A stretch of 64,000 nucleotides of DNA from Euonymus europaeus (Eukaryota; Streptophyta; Magnoliopsida; Celastrales; Celastraceae). The notes under the pieces were generated by a model. The model had not been told where the DNA came from. It saw only the letters and a program-made list of their open reading frames with translations, and made no database searches. Below are positions 10,373-22,662 of the stretch, one piece after another; the first letter of the stretch is position 1, and each line of letters starts with the position of its first letter. The stretch is from positions 16,340,760 through 16,404,759 of the forward strand of contig OY756969.1 of NCBI GenBank assembly GCA_963580455.1, in the 5' to 3' direction. The translations under genes and the position numbers were made by a program.

Positions 10373-12604
10373 ATGGTTCAAACTAGAGCTCCTAGAGGAG
10401 AAGATCGACACGTGGAGCCATGAATTGGAGGTGGCAGTGTAAATGCTGAGCAGCAACCTCAGCCACTGTTGTAGGAACAGATCGCCCAGCTGTTGCAGCA
10501 GTTGATTGTCTTTGCTCAACAGTTGGACATGATCTAGGAACAACCACACAAAAACCAACCTGCTCAACATAAGAATATTTCTCAGGAAATGAGAAACAAA
10601 CATTCTCACACTGGAGAGTCATGAAATCCCAACCTACCGAGAACCTTGGTGATTACTGCCCGGCGAACTCACCCCGCTCATACCCATGAGGGGGATAGCA
10701 AGTTTATTGAAGGTGTGGGAGATCAAAAAATAGCTGCTCTACAAGAACGCCCCTTTCTGGATACAATGGACTAGGATAGGAACTTAACACCACTAGCTCT
10801 CGAGATTCAAAATCCTCGGGTACCGAGAAGTTTCAAGATCGCCAGTGTGGAAAAATTTAATAGGATAGGAGACCCTCTTGACCATGTCATTGGTTTTCAG
10901 ACCATGATGGAATTTCGGCCAGCGTCCTAGGAAGCTTGCTACAAGATCTTCCCGGTCTCTCTTGTAGGCGTAACCCGACGATTGTTCAAACCCCTCCCAT
11001 AAGGCAATATTCATAGCTTTGATGACCTCACCAACAGGTTCGTTGCACACTCTGTAAGTTCAAGTCTAGTCAAGAAGACTAATGCAACACTAGTTACCAT
11101 CCGATAAAAAACTGATGAATGTTTATGAGAATTATTTACCAGATTTAATAGCGACTGTTTGGAGATACCCGACGTCCAACGGATTATAACTATAACAGGA
11201 TTCACCACTGGAGTTTGGCATGCAATGCTGAAGCACTCCTTGTCAAAAAAGCATTCAAAGAGCATTCCCGAATTGCTCACAAGAGTTGAAAAGTACATTA
11301 CCGCAGATGAAATCATGGCAGAACAACACATGACTGAGCAATCCCCTGATAGGTCATCTCCCAGGAAGAGGAACAATACTGGTCTGTTGAACAAAGAAAG
11401 AAAAACTACTGAGGGGGGAAAGTAATCCTCTCAAAAAGATGAACAAGCCAAATCAATATGATACGACTCTTATACTCCTCTCAATACCTCTTTGAAGAGA
11501 GTACTGAATGAGATATAGGATCTCGACATCATCACATGGCTACGAAAGATGAAGCTAACTCCTGGCAGAAAGGAAAGCGATAAGTATTGCAAATTCCATC
11601 GTGGTCCCGGTCATGACATTGATGAGTGTCATCATCTGAAAGATGAGATAGAAAATCTCATTCAGAGAGGATATCTCAAAAATTTTACAAGCTTGACCGT
11701 GGAGAAACAGGAATGGGATGGAAGAAGAAAGGACATAAGAGATGAAAGAAATGATGATGGGCGTCAAAGGAGACGGCGGGACGACTCTCCTCATCGCCAA
11801 AATCGAGGAACAGCTGGCATGATTGGTATGATAGTCGCTGGGCTTGCCTCGGGAGGAGAAAGTTCATCGGGCAAGAGAGCTTATGCTCGGATAGTTCATC
11901 ATGTATCTGACAGATCAAAGGGGGCAAGAACTGAGGATGAGAAGATAATATTCTCAGAGAGAGATAGGGACAACTTACATCAACCGCATGACGACACTCT
12001 AGTGATTGGAGAATTCATCGCCAGTTATAGAGTGAAGAAAATTCTAGTGGACAAAATAAGTGTGACGAATGTTCTTTTCTATCACGCTTTTAAACAGATG
12101 AATCTTTTGAAAGAAATCCTGAAGAAATTTTCCTCACACCTATACGGTTTCATAGGAGAGTGGGTCATCCCTATCAGAATGATAAATCTACCCATAACCT
12201 TGGGAGACTACCCGAGATCAAAGTTATTTACGGTGGAACTCATGGTCATGGACATAAAAACCCCCTATAATTCCTTTATTGGCCGACCACTGCTGCACAA
12301 AGCTCAAGCAGTCGTCTCCATCTATTACTTGAAAATGAATTTCCCCACATATTAGAGAACATAAGAAGTTCAAGGCGACCAGAAGCTTGGCCGCCAGGTG
12401 CATGTTACATATTCAAAAGACAAGAAGAAACCAGTTTCAATCCTAGAATTACTAGATGACCGCGATATCACCACCATAAAACCTACTCCTGTCGAACAGC
12501 TCATTCCCTTCACTGTCAAGCAGGGGACGCAGCAGAAATTGTATCACGGATCCGAATTTACCAAAGACTTAATCAAGGGCTTGACAAGTCTGCTTTTGGA
12601 CAAC
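10373..12604 (+). pseudogene. gag-protease part of the Tat polyprotein (element A)
   Basis: One reading frame runs from the ATG at 10373 to 12604 and is broken only by in-frame stops, many of which replace Gln, Arg or Trp codons (C-to-T type). Gag core text includes DPLDHVIGFQTMM, SFDDLTNRFVAHS and PELLTRVEKYITADE. A Cys/His motif (CKFHRGPGHDIDECHHLKDEI) lies at about 11589-11650. The protease region follows, with KILVDKISVTNVLFYHAF where the lineage has D-x-G-S, then PYNSFIGRPLLHKAQAVVS. The protease active site is therefore lost. The frame continues into RT at 14394 once the intervening insertion is left out. Confidence 0.85.
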
Positions 12605-12609
12605 ATTAG

Positions 12610-14388
12610 TGTAACAACCCAACCCATGGAGGTCAATTTATTACCTCCTACGAGTGGTGCTACACCCTATACTCTGAATTTATCAGCCAATCTCAATATT
12701 TTTATCTGATTAAATTTCCTGACAATCACTGTAAATAAAGTAGTCTTTTAAATCATTAAGTACATAATATCCAATAACAATACGTCATCACGCACTTAAA
12801 ACACCATCAATGACTCCATAATAATTACTCACATCAAACCTGTGGTACACCACTTATTATTAGGAATATAAACCCTAATCACCAAATTCGACACTTAAAT
12901 AATTTATTCGACTAACTTTTCCTCGACAAGCCACCTCTACATGAGCATCTTACTGAGGATCCGCGCCATCACCATCTACTGCAAACTCCACATACTCATC
13001 ATCACCTGCGTCACGGAACACAATGAGCCAAGGCCCGGCAAGTAACATTTTTATGCATGGATGCACGTGAGCTTCATTATTTCAAAACCATAGACCGTTT
13101 AAACATATAATCAGTAGTGGGGCCCCTAACTCTAGTAATCTGCTACAGAGCAACCGGTCGGGAATTTCTTTCAGTATTCTTCCTTAGAACATTTTCTGTA
13201 CTTAACTTTATTCTTTTTCTTTTCTTTCCTTTTCTTCACAATTCCGTAAGCCTTATCATTAACTTTAACAGTACACCCTCCCTGTAGCAGATATACTAGG
13301 TTTATAAAAACATTTTCTCCATTACATAACCTTACAATATGCAATGCCATGTCATGCATGAGTTGCGTAATTAAATAAGCGATAATAAAATTTCAGCATA
13401 GAACTTTTCCATATATTTACATAAATTCATAAATCACCAATCATAAACATCCAATACACACATAACATCAAAACAACACAACTAATATTCGGGTTCCGTG
13501 ACTCAGTTGAAATATTAGTTGAAATATTACTTACCTGGCACCCTTTAGTAAATTCCCCTAAATCAGATATAAAGTTTGGTTCCTGAAATCAATAACAATA
13601 CAAACATTAATTATTTATATTATTTAAAATTTAATTAAACTGGTCAACTCCCCTTGGTCAACCGGGTCGTCCCCCTGAACCGGGTCGGCCTGACCCGGTT
13701 GACCCCGCCTCCCCCACAGGGTCACAGACCCATTTACGCACCAAAACGGGTCGCCGCCGTTCCGACGGCAGTGACGCACACCCCCGCCCTTCCCCGACAG
13801 CCAGCGAGCCGGTGAACGTAATGGCAGTGATCGTTACCTGATCGGTGACCGGAACTGAGCGAATCGAGGCGATGAAGACGCGGCAGCCGCAACCTTCTCC
13901 TTGCCGTATCTCAGTGATGCCGCCTCTGTTCCGTACGAAAAAGACGCCGACGAGCTGCTCTCGTCGTCCTCTTCACGCCGACACCAAAAACGCCGAAAAC
14001 CCTCGCCTCCCTCGCCAAGTCGGTTTCCGTCGCCGCCCTCACTCTCTCTCCCTCGCGCGACAGATTGTGTTTTTAGGGTTTCTCGGTATTCGAGCTGGTT
14101 TTATGTTATTTTATTTAGGTGCTGGTTTTTCCCTTTTTACCCTCAGCACTCTACCCTTTCTTCTTCCGATCTCACATTACATTCTTCGTTGTAAAATTAA
14201 ATCTTCCTTCTACCAATTTATACTTTATTCAATTTCTTTTATTTTATTTTCCTACATTCCAAAGAGTCTATTTCAACTCCAATATTATCAACGCTTAACA
14301 ACCCGTTACTACACATTTTAATGTTAAATTACGACCCAATATTAGCTCATCATAATATGTGAGTTATCTATAAGTCCGGGGTACTACA
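12610..14388 (-). mobile_element. Long LTR-like insertion (probable solo LTR) in Tat element A
   Basis: It begins TGTAACAACCC and ends GGGGTACTACA, with near-identical 5-bp flanks ATTAG / GTTAG. Leaving it out restores the Tat reading frame from protease linker into RT. No coding domain was found. On the minus strand it shares blocks with 30642-32261: a region rich in GACCCGGTT words, a GGTAAGTAAT block, and a block with GGCTCATTGTGTTCCGTGA. Two dispersed copies without coding sequence suit a solo LTR, perhaps of a Ty3/gypsy family with long LTRs, though a non-autonomous element is possible. Confidence 0.75.
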
Positions 14389-14393
14389 GTTAG

Positions 14394-15473
14394 CACATTT
14401 GCCTAGAACGTGGATGAGATGCCTGACATAAGTGTTGATGCCATAACACATCATCTCAGTATAAAGCCTAGCAGCCGACCTGTAAAGCAAAAGAAGAGAA
14501 ACTTCACCTTGGATAGGCAAGAAGCCATAAAGATTGAGGTTAATAAACTCCTAGATGCAGAATTCATTCGAGAAGTACATTATCCGGAATGGCTCTCCAA
14601 TGTGGTTATGGTCGCAAAACAAAATGGCAAGTGCCATATGTGTATCATCAATTTTACCGATCTCAACAAAGCTTGCCCAATAGATAGTTATCCCTTACTG
14701 AAGATAAATCAACTGGTCAACGCAACCTCGGGAAAAGGTCTCCTCAGTTTCCTTGATGCCTACTCAAGGTATCATCAAATCCAAATGAACCAAGCTGATG
14801 AGGAACACACCTTGTTCGTCACTCCCGATTTTCACTTATTGCTATCAACTAATGCCTTTTGGACTGAAGAATGCAGAAGCCACCTACCAAAGACTTGTCA
14901 ACAAGATATTCTTCCCAGTGCTCATTAAGATGGTCGAGGCTTACGTAGATGATGTTGTTGTCAAGAGCAAGAAACCCGAAGATCACCTTGGAGACCTACA
15001 AAAAATGTTTGACGTCTAGAAGAAATTCGGGATGAAACTTAATCCTGAGAAATCTACATTTGGAGTTTCCTCTGGAAAATTCCTCGGTTTTCTCATCTCC
15101 AAACGAGGAATTGAAGTAAACCTTGAGAAGGTGGAAGCCATCATAAGTATGCAATCTCTTTGGACAATAACTCACCGGCCGAACAGCAGCCTTGAGCCAT
15201 TTCCTTACTTGTTTAGGCAATAGATGTAGGCCATTTTTCAACGCCCTCAAAAAGACAGATGGATTCGATTAGACCGAGGAATGCAGTGAGCATTTGAAAC
15301 TTACCTTGGTCAACCTCCTCTCCTCATATCACCTAGGGATAGGGAACCACTATTCATATATCTGGCGATCACAGAACATGCTGTAAATGTCGTCCTAGTA
15401 CGAGAGGAGGAGAAAGTGCAAACTCCAATTTATTACACAAGTAAGGTACTTGTAGGAGCTGAAACTCACTGCA
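14394..15473 (+). pseudogene. Reverse transcriptase / RNase H start, Tat element A
   Basis: The text includes EVNKLLDAEFIREVHYPEWL, DLNKACPIDSYPL, LLSFLDAYSRYHQI, MPFGLKNAEATYQRLVNK, the catalytic box AYVDDVVVKSK, and LNPEKSTFGVSSGKFLGF, all typical of Tat RT. A one-base deletion near 14835 shifts the frame just before MPFGLKNA. Stops occur elsewhere. RNase H starts at about 15300 and is cut by the hAT insertion, continuing at 20126. Confidence 0.9.
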
Positions 15474-16053
15474 ACTGAGATTAGGGGTGGGAGTGGGGCG
15501 GGGCGGGGGCGGAATGTGTGTGTTTCGTCCCCGCCCCGCCCCCTTATACCTACGCCCCGCCCCCACCCCGCGGATTCCCCGCCCCGCCAAGGTTGCCCCG
15601 CCCCGCCCCGCCCGGCTTACAGCAACAGCAGTGGCAGTGAATATTGATTAATACCTGGAATACATTGCCTAATACAAAATAAATTGGGCAGCAAGATCAC
15701 TCCAAAGAAAAGAAAACACAAGACATAATGAAGATCAATCCTTGACATCGAATACATCTTCTGGAGATTAATCCAAAATTATACAATAAATTCTCAAATC
15801 CAACAACTGAGACATAATAAATAATACAAAGTGATGACTGATAATTACAATCTCCAGCATGCCTAATAAATTTGGTCCATCAACAATTCAACCATCACAT
15901 TAAAAATACCAAAACATAATAGCCAGCAGAGTAAAGAAAGTACCTGAGAGAGAAACATAGAGTAAATATAAGTAATGAATAAAAATTATAAAGAACGAAA
16001 CAAAATTAATAAAAAGACAACATGGCTAAAAAAATTACTTCTTCTCCCAAGTA

Positions 16054-18357
16054 TCACCCAAGTATCGTCGAATCACATTCTTCTCCTTCATCATCATCAA
16101 TATCATCAAGAATGTTGTGAATTGCGATGCAATCTTTTGGGGTTATCCTTAACGAACCTAAAAAGTAAACACCACAAATAAATTACAATATGATAAAATT
16201 CAATTAAAAACACAAAATTAATACTAAATAGTAAATACCACATTAATTTTTACATACCTCCATCTCTAGTAGAAATGTCATTGAATAACCAATTTTGAGC
16301 ACATATCAATGCCTCCACTGTTTTTGAATGAAGTTTACTCCGATGTGGATTTAACAACCGACCACTAGTGCTAAATGCAGATTCTGATGCAACGGTTGAC
16401 ACCGGAATGGCTAGAATATCTCTTGCAATACGTTGCAAGGTGGGATACTTGGGTCCATTAGTTTTCCACCAAGCAAGTATGTCAAAATCTTGACATCGGG
16501 GCAATACATCATCCTCAAGATAGTGGTCCAGCTCTAACTTTATATTTCCAATTGCTCCCTTCTTTCTACTGTTAACAAAATTATCAAAGCTTGCAAGACT
16601 GTCTCTCTTGCCTATATTTTGATCGGATCTAGAGGAACTATTGTCATCTCTGTTCATATTTTGTGAACTATATTCACGCATCAAATCTTCAAAAATCCCT
16701 TTAATCCTACAAATTTGATCATCTGCCTCATCTCCATAAATTGTTGGAAAGTAGAATTCTAGCAACATCATTTTATACCTTGGATCAAGGACAGTCGCCA
16801 CACCCATAATACCACTAATGACATTCCAATAACAATTAAATTTTTGAAACATGTGATATGCCATATCCTTGATCACATTATTGGAACTCAAACACCATTC
16901 TGCCAAAGATATTTTAATTTCACAGACTTTTGGAAAGTAAACGTTAGCTGTAGGATAAGTGGTACCTGAGAACAATTTAGTCACCTCGAAGAACAACTCT
17001 AGTCTTTGGCAAATATCTCTTGCAATCTCCCAATCTTCCTCACTTGGCATGCAATCGTACGATGAGTCGCGTTGTTTTAAGCGAAAGAAAACATCCTTGT
17101 AGCCAATCGCAGTAGACAACATCAAAAATGTAGAGTTCCAACGTGTCTTACAGTCCAGAACCAATTCTTTAAACTTTTCCACATGCAACTGTTGCACCGT
17201 CTCCCCAAATTTTTGTCTTCTTTTAGTTGATGATGTCCAAAACAACACGCTTTCCCGAATTTTTTCAACAGCTTCCTTGATCACAGCTAATCCATCTTGA
17301 ACAATCAAGTTCAAAATATGCGCAGCACACCTCATATGTAACATTGACCCATGCGACATAAGTGAACCTCGTTGAAGCTTCTCCAAAAGAATTCTAACCA
17401 TAGCATCATTTGTACTGCAATTGTCCACAGTGATAGTAGATAGCTTCCGGTCAATGTTCCACTCCAACAAGCAATCCAAAAGTGAATCAGCAAGCACCTC
17501 CTTTGTATGTGGAGAAGGCACGTAAATAAACCTAAAACATAATAATATTGAGTTTATTTGGTTGAAAAATAAAATGCATTCAACAAATATCAAGTAAAAA
17601 AAAAGGTATCAAAGTACCTCATTACTCGACTATGCAAAATCCATGAGTCATCCACAAAGTGTGCAGTTACAACCATAAATCCCCTCTTTCTGTTACTTGA
17701 TGTCCACATATCAGTTGTAATAGCCACTCTCCCTCGGTTCTTGTCTAACTGCTTCATCACCTTCTCCTTCTCACAGTTGTAGATTTTCATGATTTCACTC
17801 TTCACGGTATTTCTACAAACCATTTTGAACAAAGGTTGTAATGAAGCTACAAATCTCTTAAACCCGACATGCTCCACGATAGACAGAGGATACTCATGCA
17901 AGATAATCATACAAGCAAGTTCCCTCCTTGACACTTCTTGATTAAAGTGATAGGTAGTCAAACCCACTTGTTCATTAGCTTTCTTTTGTTGAGACACTAA
18001 AACTTGTTGTCTCATATCCTGAATGTCTTTATACTTCCGCTTTGGACATCTCTTAAAATGATCATGTAGATGCTTGGTTCCATTTTTTGTATTCCCACCA
18101 AGAGACTTGGTGCAATATACACATATTGCCTTGACAACCCCTTCGACATTCTTCCTCTCATAATGTTTCCACATAGGCGACTTCAAATTTGCTTTTAGAT
18201 CATCTTCAATTTGAACTTTTTCAGACTCAATTGGAGTAGAATTGTCCGATTGATCATCTAGAGATTCAGAATTTTCCATAGGTGATTGAGGACTTGGTTG
18301 AGAGCCACTAACAATGTCATTACTACTCCCACCTCCAAGTGAAGAAGATAAAGACAT
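16054..18357 (-). CDS. hAT transposase, three exons, apparently intact (copy 2)
   Basis: The exons on the minus strand are 18357-17618, 17531-16258 and 16157-16054, with GT...AG introns. The start MSLSSSLGGG matches copy 1, and the predicted product is about 706 residues, normal for hAT. BED finger, DDE core residues (TTDMW, TVDN) and the C-terminal dimerisation block VASESAFSTSGRLL with the consensus Ser and Arg are all present, and the Arg codon that is a stop in copy 1 is intact. One extra G near 16061 shifts the last few codons relative to copy 1, ending the protein about six residues earlier, outside conserved parts. It should cut and rejoin elements with the TAGGGGTGG end; expression is unknown. 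Confidence 0.88.
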
Positions 18358-18652
18358 TCTCAAAAAATCTGCAAACAGTAGACAGTACACATATTGTTCA
18401 TTTGTTCTATTTTGGTAGAGCTAATCCACTAATGCAGTAATATAAAAGAAAAAAATGACCAGCGGACCACTATCAAATTGCACTAAAAAGTATAAAATCA
18501 TCCAAGTATCAACAAATTCATATCGAAACAGAGAAACTTGCAGGATCCTTCACTTGTAGCATCACTAACCTAGAAGCAGAGAAACTTGCAGGAGTGCCGG
18601 ACTGCCAGTGAAGCAGAGAAGCTTCCGGGCTGCAAGATATGGAGACAGCGGG

Positions 18653-18866
18653 CTGCAAGGCGGCGATTGGGAGTTGCGGGGCTGCGGGAGCTTGCGGTGC
18701 TGCCGGAGTTGCGGGGCTGCGGGAGCTGCCGGAGTTGCGGGGCTGCGGGAGTTGAGGTGCTGCCGGAGTTGCGGGGCTGCGGGAGTTGCGGGGCTGCGGG
18801 AGTTGCGGGGCTGCGGGAGTTGCGGGGTTGCAGGAGTTGCGGGACTGGCGGCTGCGGGAGTGAAAT
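18653..18866 (-). repeat. 17-bp GC-rich minisatellite in hAT copy 2 leader
   Basis: Units of TTGCGGGGCTGCGGGAG on the plus strand. It is the inverted and longer counterpart of 5796-5945. Confidence 0.75.
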
Positions 18867-20125
18867 GAAGATAACGTGTTTCAGTCTTTCAGATTTCACT
18901 ATTTCAAATTTTCAATACTCAGTAGCCCTAACCCTAAATCCCTAATGGCTAATTCCACTAAGGTACTAAACTACTAGTCTACTAACGTAACTAACCGGCT
19001 AAGTTTAAAAATAATAATTGTTTAAGTTTTTTTTTTAGACAATAATTTCCAAGTCTATAATTATAAATTTATAACAAATGATAAATTGATATTTGATAAT
19101 GTATTTTTTTCTCTAATAAACAAAAAGAGAAAGAATAAAAACAAAAACTTAAATAATCATTTACTTAGTGTAATTTTGTTTATTAGGGATGATACGTATT
19201 TTTAATTATTAGTTAAAATATAGCACCTCTAAGGATTATTGTCTAACGCATCAAATTTTAAAATAATTGATTAAATCATGTGCAAAATATCTTGAAATCC
19301 TATTATGTAATGACATCTTTGGTTAGATTAATGAGTTGATACTTTATTGTTAGACTTTAACTGAATTAGGTTTAATGTTTAGGGTTTGGGATTAAAGACT
19401 TCATAATTCAGATTTAGGGTTAATTAGGTTTAGTGTTTGTGTCTAATTTAGATATTACATTTAGAATTGACAACTTTAGGGTTTAGACTTTAGATAAATT
19501 GAGTTTAGTCATTAGTGTTTAGATTTAAACCTTAGGATTAAGGAGTTAAAAGTTGAAACTTTAGGTTAATTAGGTTTAGTGTTTGTTTGTAAGTTAGATA
19601 TTAGATTTATGATTGACAACTTTAGGGTTTAGACTTTAGATAAACTGAGTTTAGAGTTTAGTCATTAGTCTTTAGACTTCAACCTTAGGAGTAAGGAGAT
19701 GAAAATTGAAACTTTAGGTTAATTATGTTTAGTGTTTGTTTGTAAGTTAGATATTAGATTTATTGATTTAGGATTGACAACTTTAGTGATTAGTGTTTAA
19801 ACTTAAACCTTAGGGTTAAAGAGTTGACATTTAGGGTTAGGTGAATTATTGGATTAAGATTAACGTTTGCAATTTAGAATTCATTTATATAAATATGGTA
19901 CATTAATATATATTTATATTATACATATATATATATATATATCAATATATGTATATATGTGCGGGACGGGTAAATCGGGGCGGGGCGGGGCAAACTTCAA
20001 TCCCATCCCCGCCCCGCCCCGCTTTCGGGGCAAATTTTTACACCCCATCCCCTCCCCGCCATATATTCGGGGCGGGAAAAACCCGCTCGGGGCGGGGCGG
20101 GGCCGGAAAAAATTGCCACCCCTAA

Positions 20126-20760
20126 CTGAGATGAGAAACTCGCATTGGCGTTGCTTACTGCCGCACAAAAGCTCCGACTATACTTCCAAGCTCACTCAAT
20201 AACAGTTTTGACGGACCAGGCTTTGAAAGCAATGCTTCAAAAGCCAGATACATATGGCCGATTAATAAGGTGTTCCATCGAACTTAGTGAGTTTGTTATT
20301 CATTTTTAGCCTAGGCAACCCATGAAATCTCAGACGTTGGTAGACTTCATAACAGAATGCTAGCGTCCTCCCGATGATGAGAATTAACTGCCCTGGATGT
20401 TATTCGTTGATGAATCCTTGAACCAAGAAGAAAAGGGTGTTGGACTCCTACTTCTCGGATCGGGGGACATACACATAGAACATGCTTTATGATTCCATTT
20501 TAAGGCTTCAAACAACGAAGCCGATTATGAAGCGCTCCTCGCAAGGATAAGGTTAGCAATTGAGCTTGAAGTATGCAACCTGATCATTCATAGCAATTCA
20601 GAGCTCATCACAGAGCAGGTGAAAGGGGATTACGAGGCAAGAGGTTCAAGCATGATTAAGTACCTGTCTAAGATGAAAGAACTTATGAGTAAAATATCAA
20701 AAACAGAAATCGAAAGAGTGCCTCGACAAGAAAATCAACAGGCTGACTTGTTGGCTCGCC
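20126..20760 (+). pseudogene. RNase H, remainder, Tat element A
   Basis: It continues from 15473 after the hAT element and its target duplication. The plus-strand text includes LRLYFQAHSITVLTDQALK and later RVPRQENQQADLLARL, typical of the RNase H/connection end in Tat elements. Stops and frame changes are present. Confidence 0.75.
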
Positions 20761-20959
20761 TGTCGTTGACCACCACTCTAGAAGAGCCTCTCTCAGTCCA
20801 TATTGAGATGCTATCAAAATTGAGCATAGTTGTCAAGGTTATCAGCGAGGATAACGTAGGCCGATCCTGGATGGACCCAATTCGATCCTTCCTCACCGAG
20901 GGAAAGCTGTCAAATGATAAACATGATGCAAGTAGCCAGCGAGCAAGTTGTGCAAAATA

Positions 20960-22148
20960 CTCACTCATACAAGGAAATCTTTACAGAAGATCCTACACAC
21001 TACCTTACCTCAAGTGCATTCCCCCACAAGAATTTGACTATGCTATTTGAGAGGTGCACGAGGGCATTTGTGGTAGCCATACAAGAGCTAGGTCTTTAGC
21101 AAATAAGTTCTTGTGGTACAGGTACTATTGGCCAACGATGAAGAAAGATGCCTAAGAATTGGTAGAGAAGTGCGACAAGTGCCAGCACCATGCCAACATA
21201 CCTCATCTCCTCTCAGCCGAGATGAAGACCATTCAGAATCCCTATCCATTTGCACAATGGGGGCTTGACTTATTGGGACCCTTTCTACAGGCCACAACTT
21301 AAAGGAAATTCCTCGTAGTAGTAGTAGATTACTTCACTAAGTGGGTCGAAGCTGAGCCATTGGCAACCATAACTAACCACAAAGTTAAAGAGTTCATTTG
21401 GGAAACAATCATTTGCAGAGACGGCATTCCTCAGATTCTTATCATTGACAATGACCGAAAATTCATGAGTAATAACATTCAACAATTTTGAATGAAATTG
21501 GGCATTAATCTCAGGATTACTGCAGTAGCACACCCTTAAGCAAACAGACAAGTTGATGTGACTAGTCGCATCACACCCCAAGGACTCAAAGCTCGATGAG
21601 ATCAAGCTAAAGTCTTCTAGAAAGAGGAACTTTATATTGTCCTATGGTCATACAGGACCACACGTAGAACATCAACAAGCAAGACGCCTTTCCCCCTAAT
21701 GTTTGAGTCAGAAGCTATCATTCCAGTTGAGATTAGGTTCCCCACTCCTCGGATTGTTGACTTTGAAGAGTAAGGAAGCAATGACTTGCTACTTAACAAT
21801 CTCGATTTCCTAGAAAAATCTCAAGAGATTGCTCGGATTAACACTGTTGCCTACAAACAAAGAATGACCCTTTATCACAATAAAGGGGTCCGCACATGGA
21901 AGTTCTCAGAGGGAGATTGGGTGCGAAGAAAAGCCACTGCCACCGGAAAACACCCTGGAAAGCTGGGAGAGACTTGGGAAGGCCCTTATCGAGTCATCAA
22001 AGTCATGCTGGATGGAACCTACAAGCTAGAGAACCCTGAGAAGCCAGGCGAGATGTGGCCTTGCTTCTTTTGCTTCGAAGATATTACATTTAGTCCTTTT
22101 TATTGGCATGTATTTAAGAAATTCTTCTTTTGCTCGTTCCATACATGA
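20960..22148 (+). pseudogene. Integrase, Tat element A
   Basis: A zinc-binding part with KCDKCQHHANIPHL lies near 21165-21210. The core contains WGLDLLGPF, VVVDYFTKWVEAEPLA and ILIIDNDRKF; the second Asp is kept. The C-terminal part reads YKQRMTLYHNKGV and GKLGETWEGPYRVIKV. Several stops interrupt the core. No chromodomain is evident, as expected for Tat. Confidence 0.85.
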
Positions 22149-22662
22149 GGCCTATGATTTACCGTTTCAATAAAAGTACTTTGTTCCTTTCTTAAGATTC
22201 TCATCACAACATACTGCTCGCGCTCATTACAACTTATGTCATTTAAGTTACAATGGCCGAGCATTACTATTCAAGTCTCTTAAGGTACAGGGACCGAGGA
22301 AAGACTTGGGCATGTTACATTTCAACTCTTTTGAGCTACAACAACCAAGTTAGAAAACGTGTTTGCTACGACCTAGATGAATCTACGCCATAACAACTAA
22401 ATAGCTAGTTTGGATCTATTATAGTTTCAAAAATATTTTAAATTACAATATCCAAGCATAAGGTTACCACAACTTATTAATTTAAGTTACGGAAACCATC
22501 AAAAGGGTTGATTACGACCTAAGTAACACTGGGGCACAACCACCGAGCATGAAATCAAATATCAATAAGAATAATAGTTGAAATACGAGGAGAAAATGCA
22601 ATGAATTTGATAGAAAATGTCATTTACAAAAAGGCCGAGGAAATAGTTAAAAATAAAACAAG

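Larger units (their letters stand above)
15482..20125 (-). mobile_element. Complete hAT transposon copy 2
   Basis: The ends are TAGGGGTGG and CCACCCCTA, flanked by a perfect 8-bp duplication ACTGAGAT (15474-15481 and 20126-20133). That size is diagnostic for hAT. The element is 4644 bp and lies inside the RNase H of Tat element A, in inverted orientation to copy 1. Both ends carry GC-rich subterminal arrays. The transposase is nearly fully open. It is close to copy 1 (few amino-acid differences), so both moved much later than the Tat element they meet. Confidence 0.97.

Noticed and set aside
13845..14321. Open frames of 158 and 97 residues as genes
   Set aside because: They overlap in different frames inside the LTR-like insertion and show no domain.
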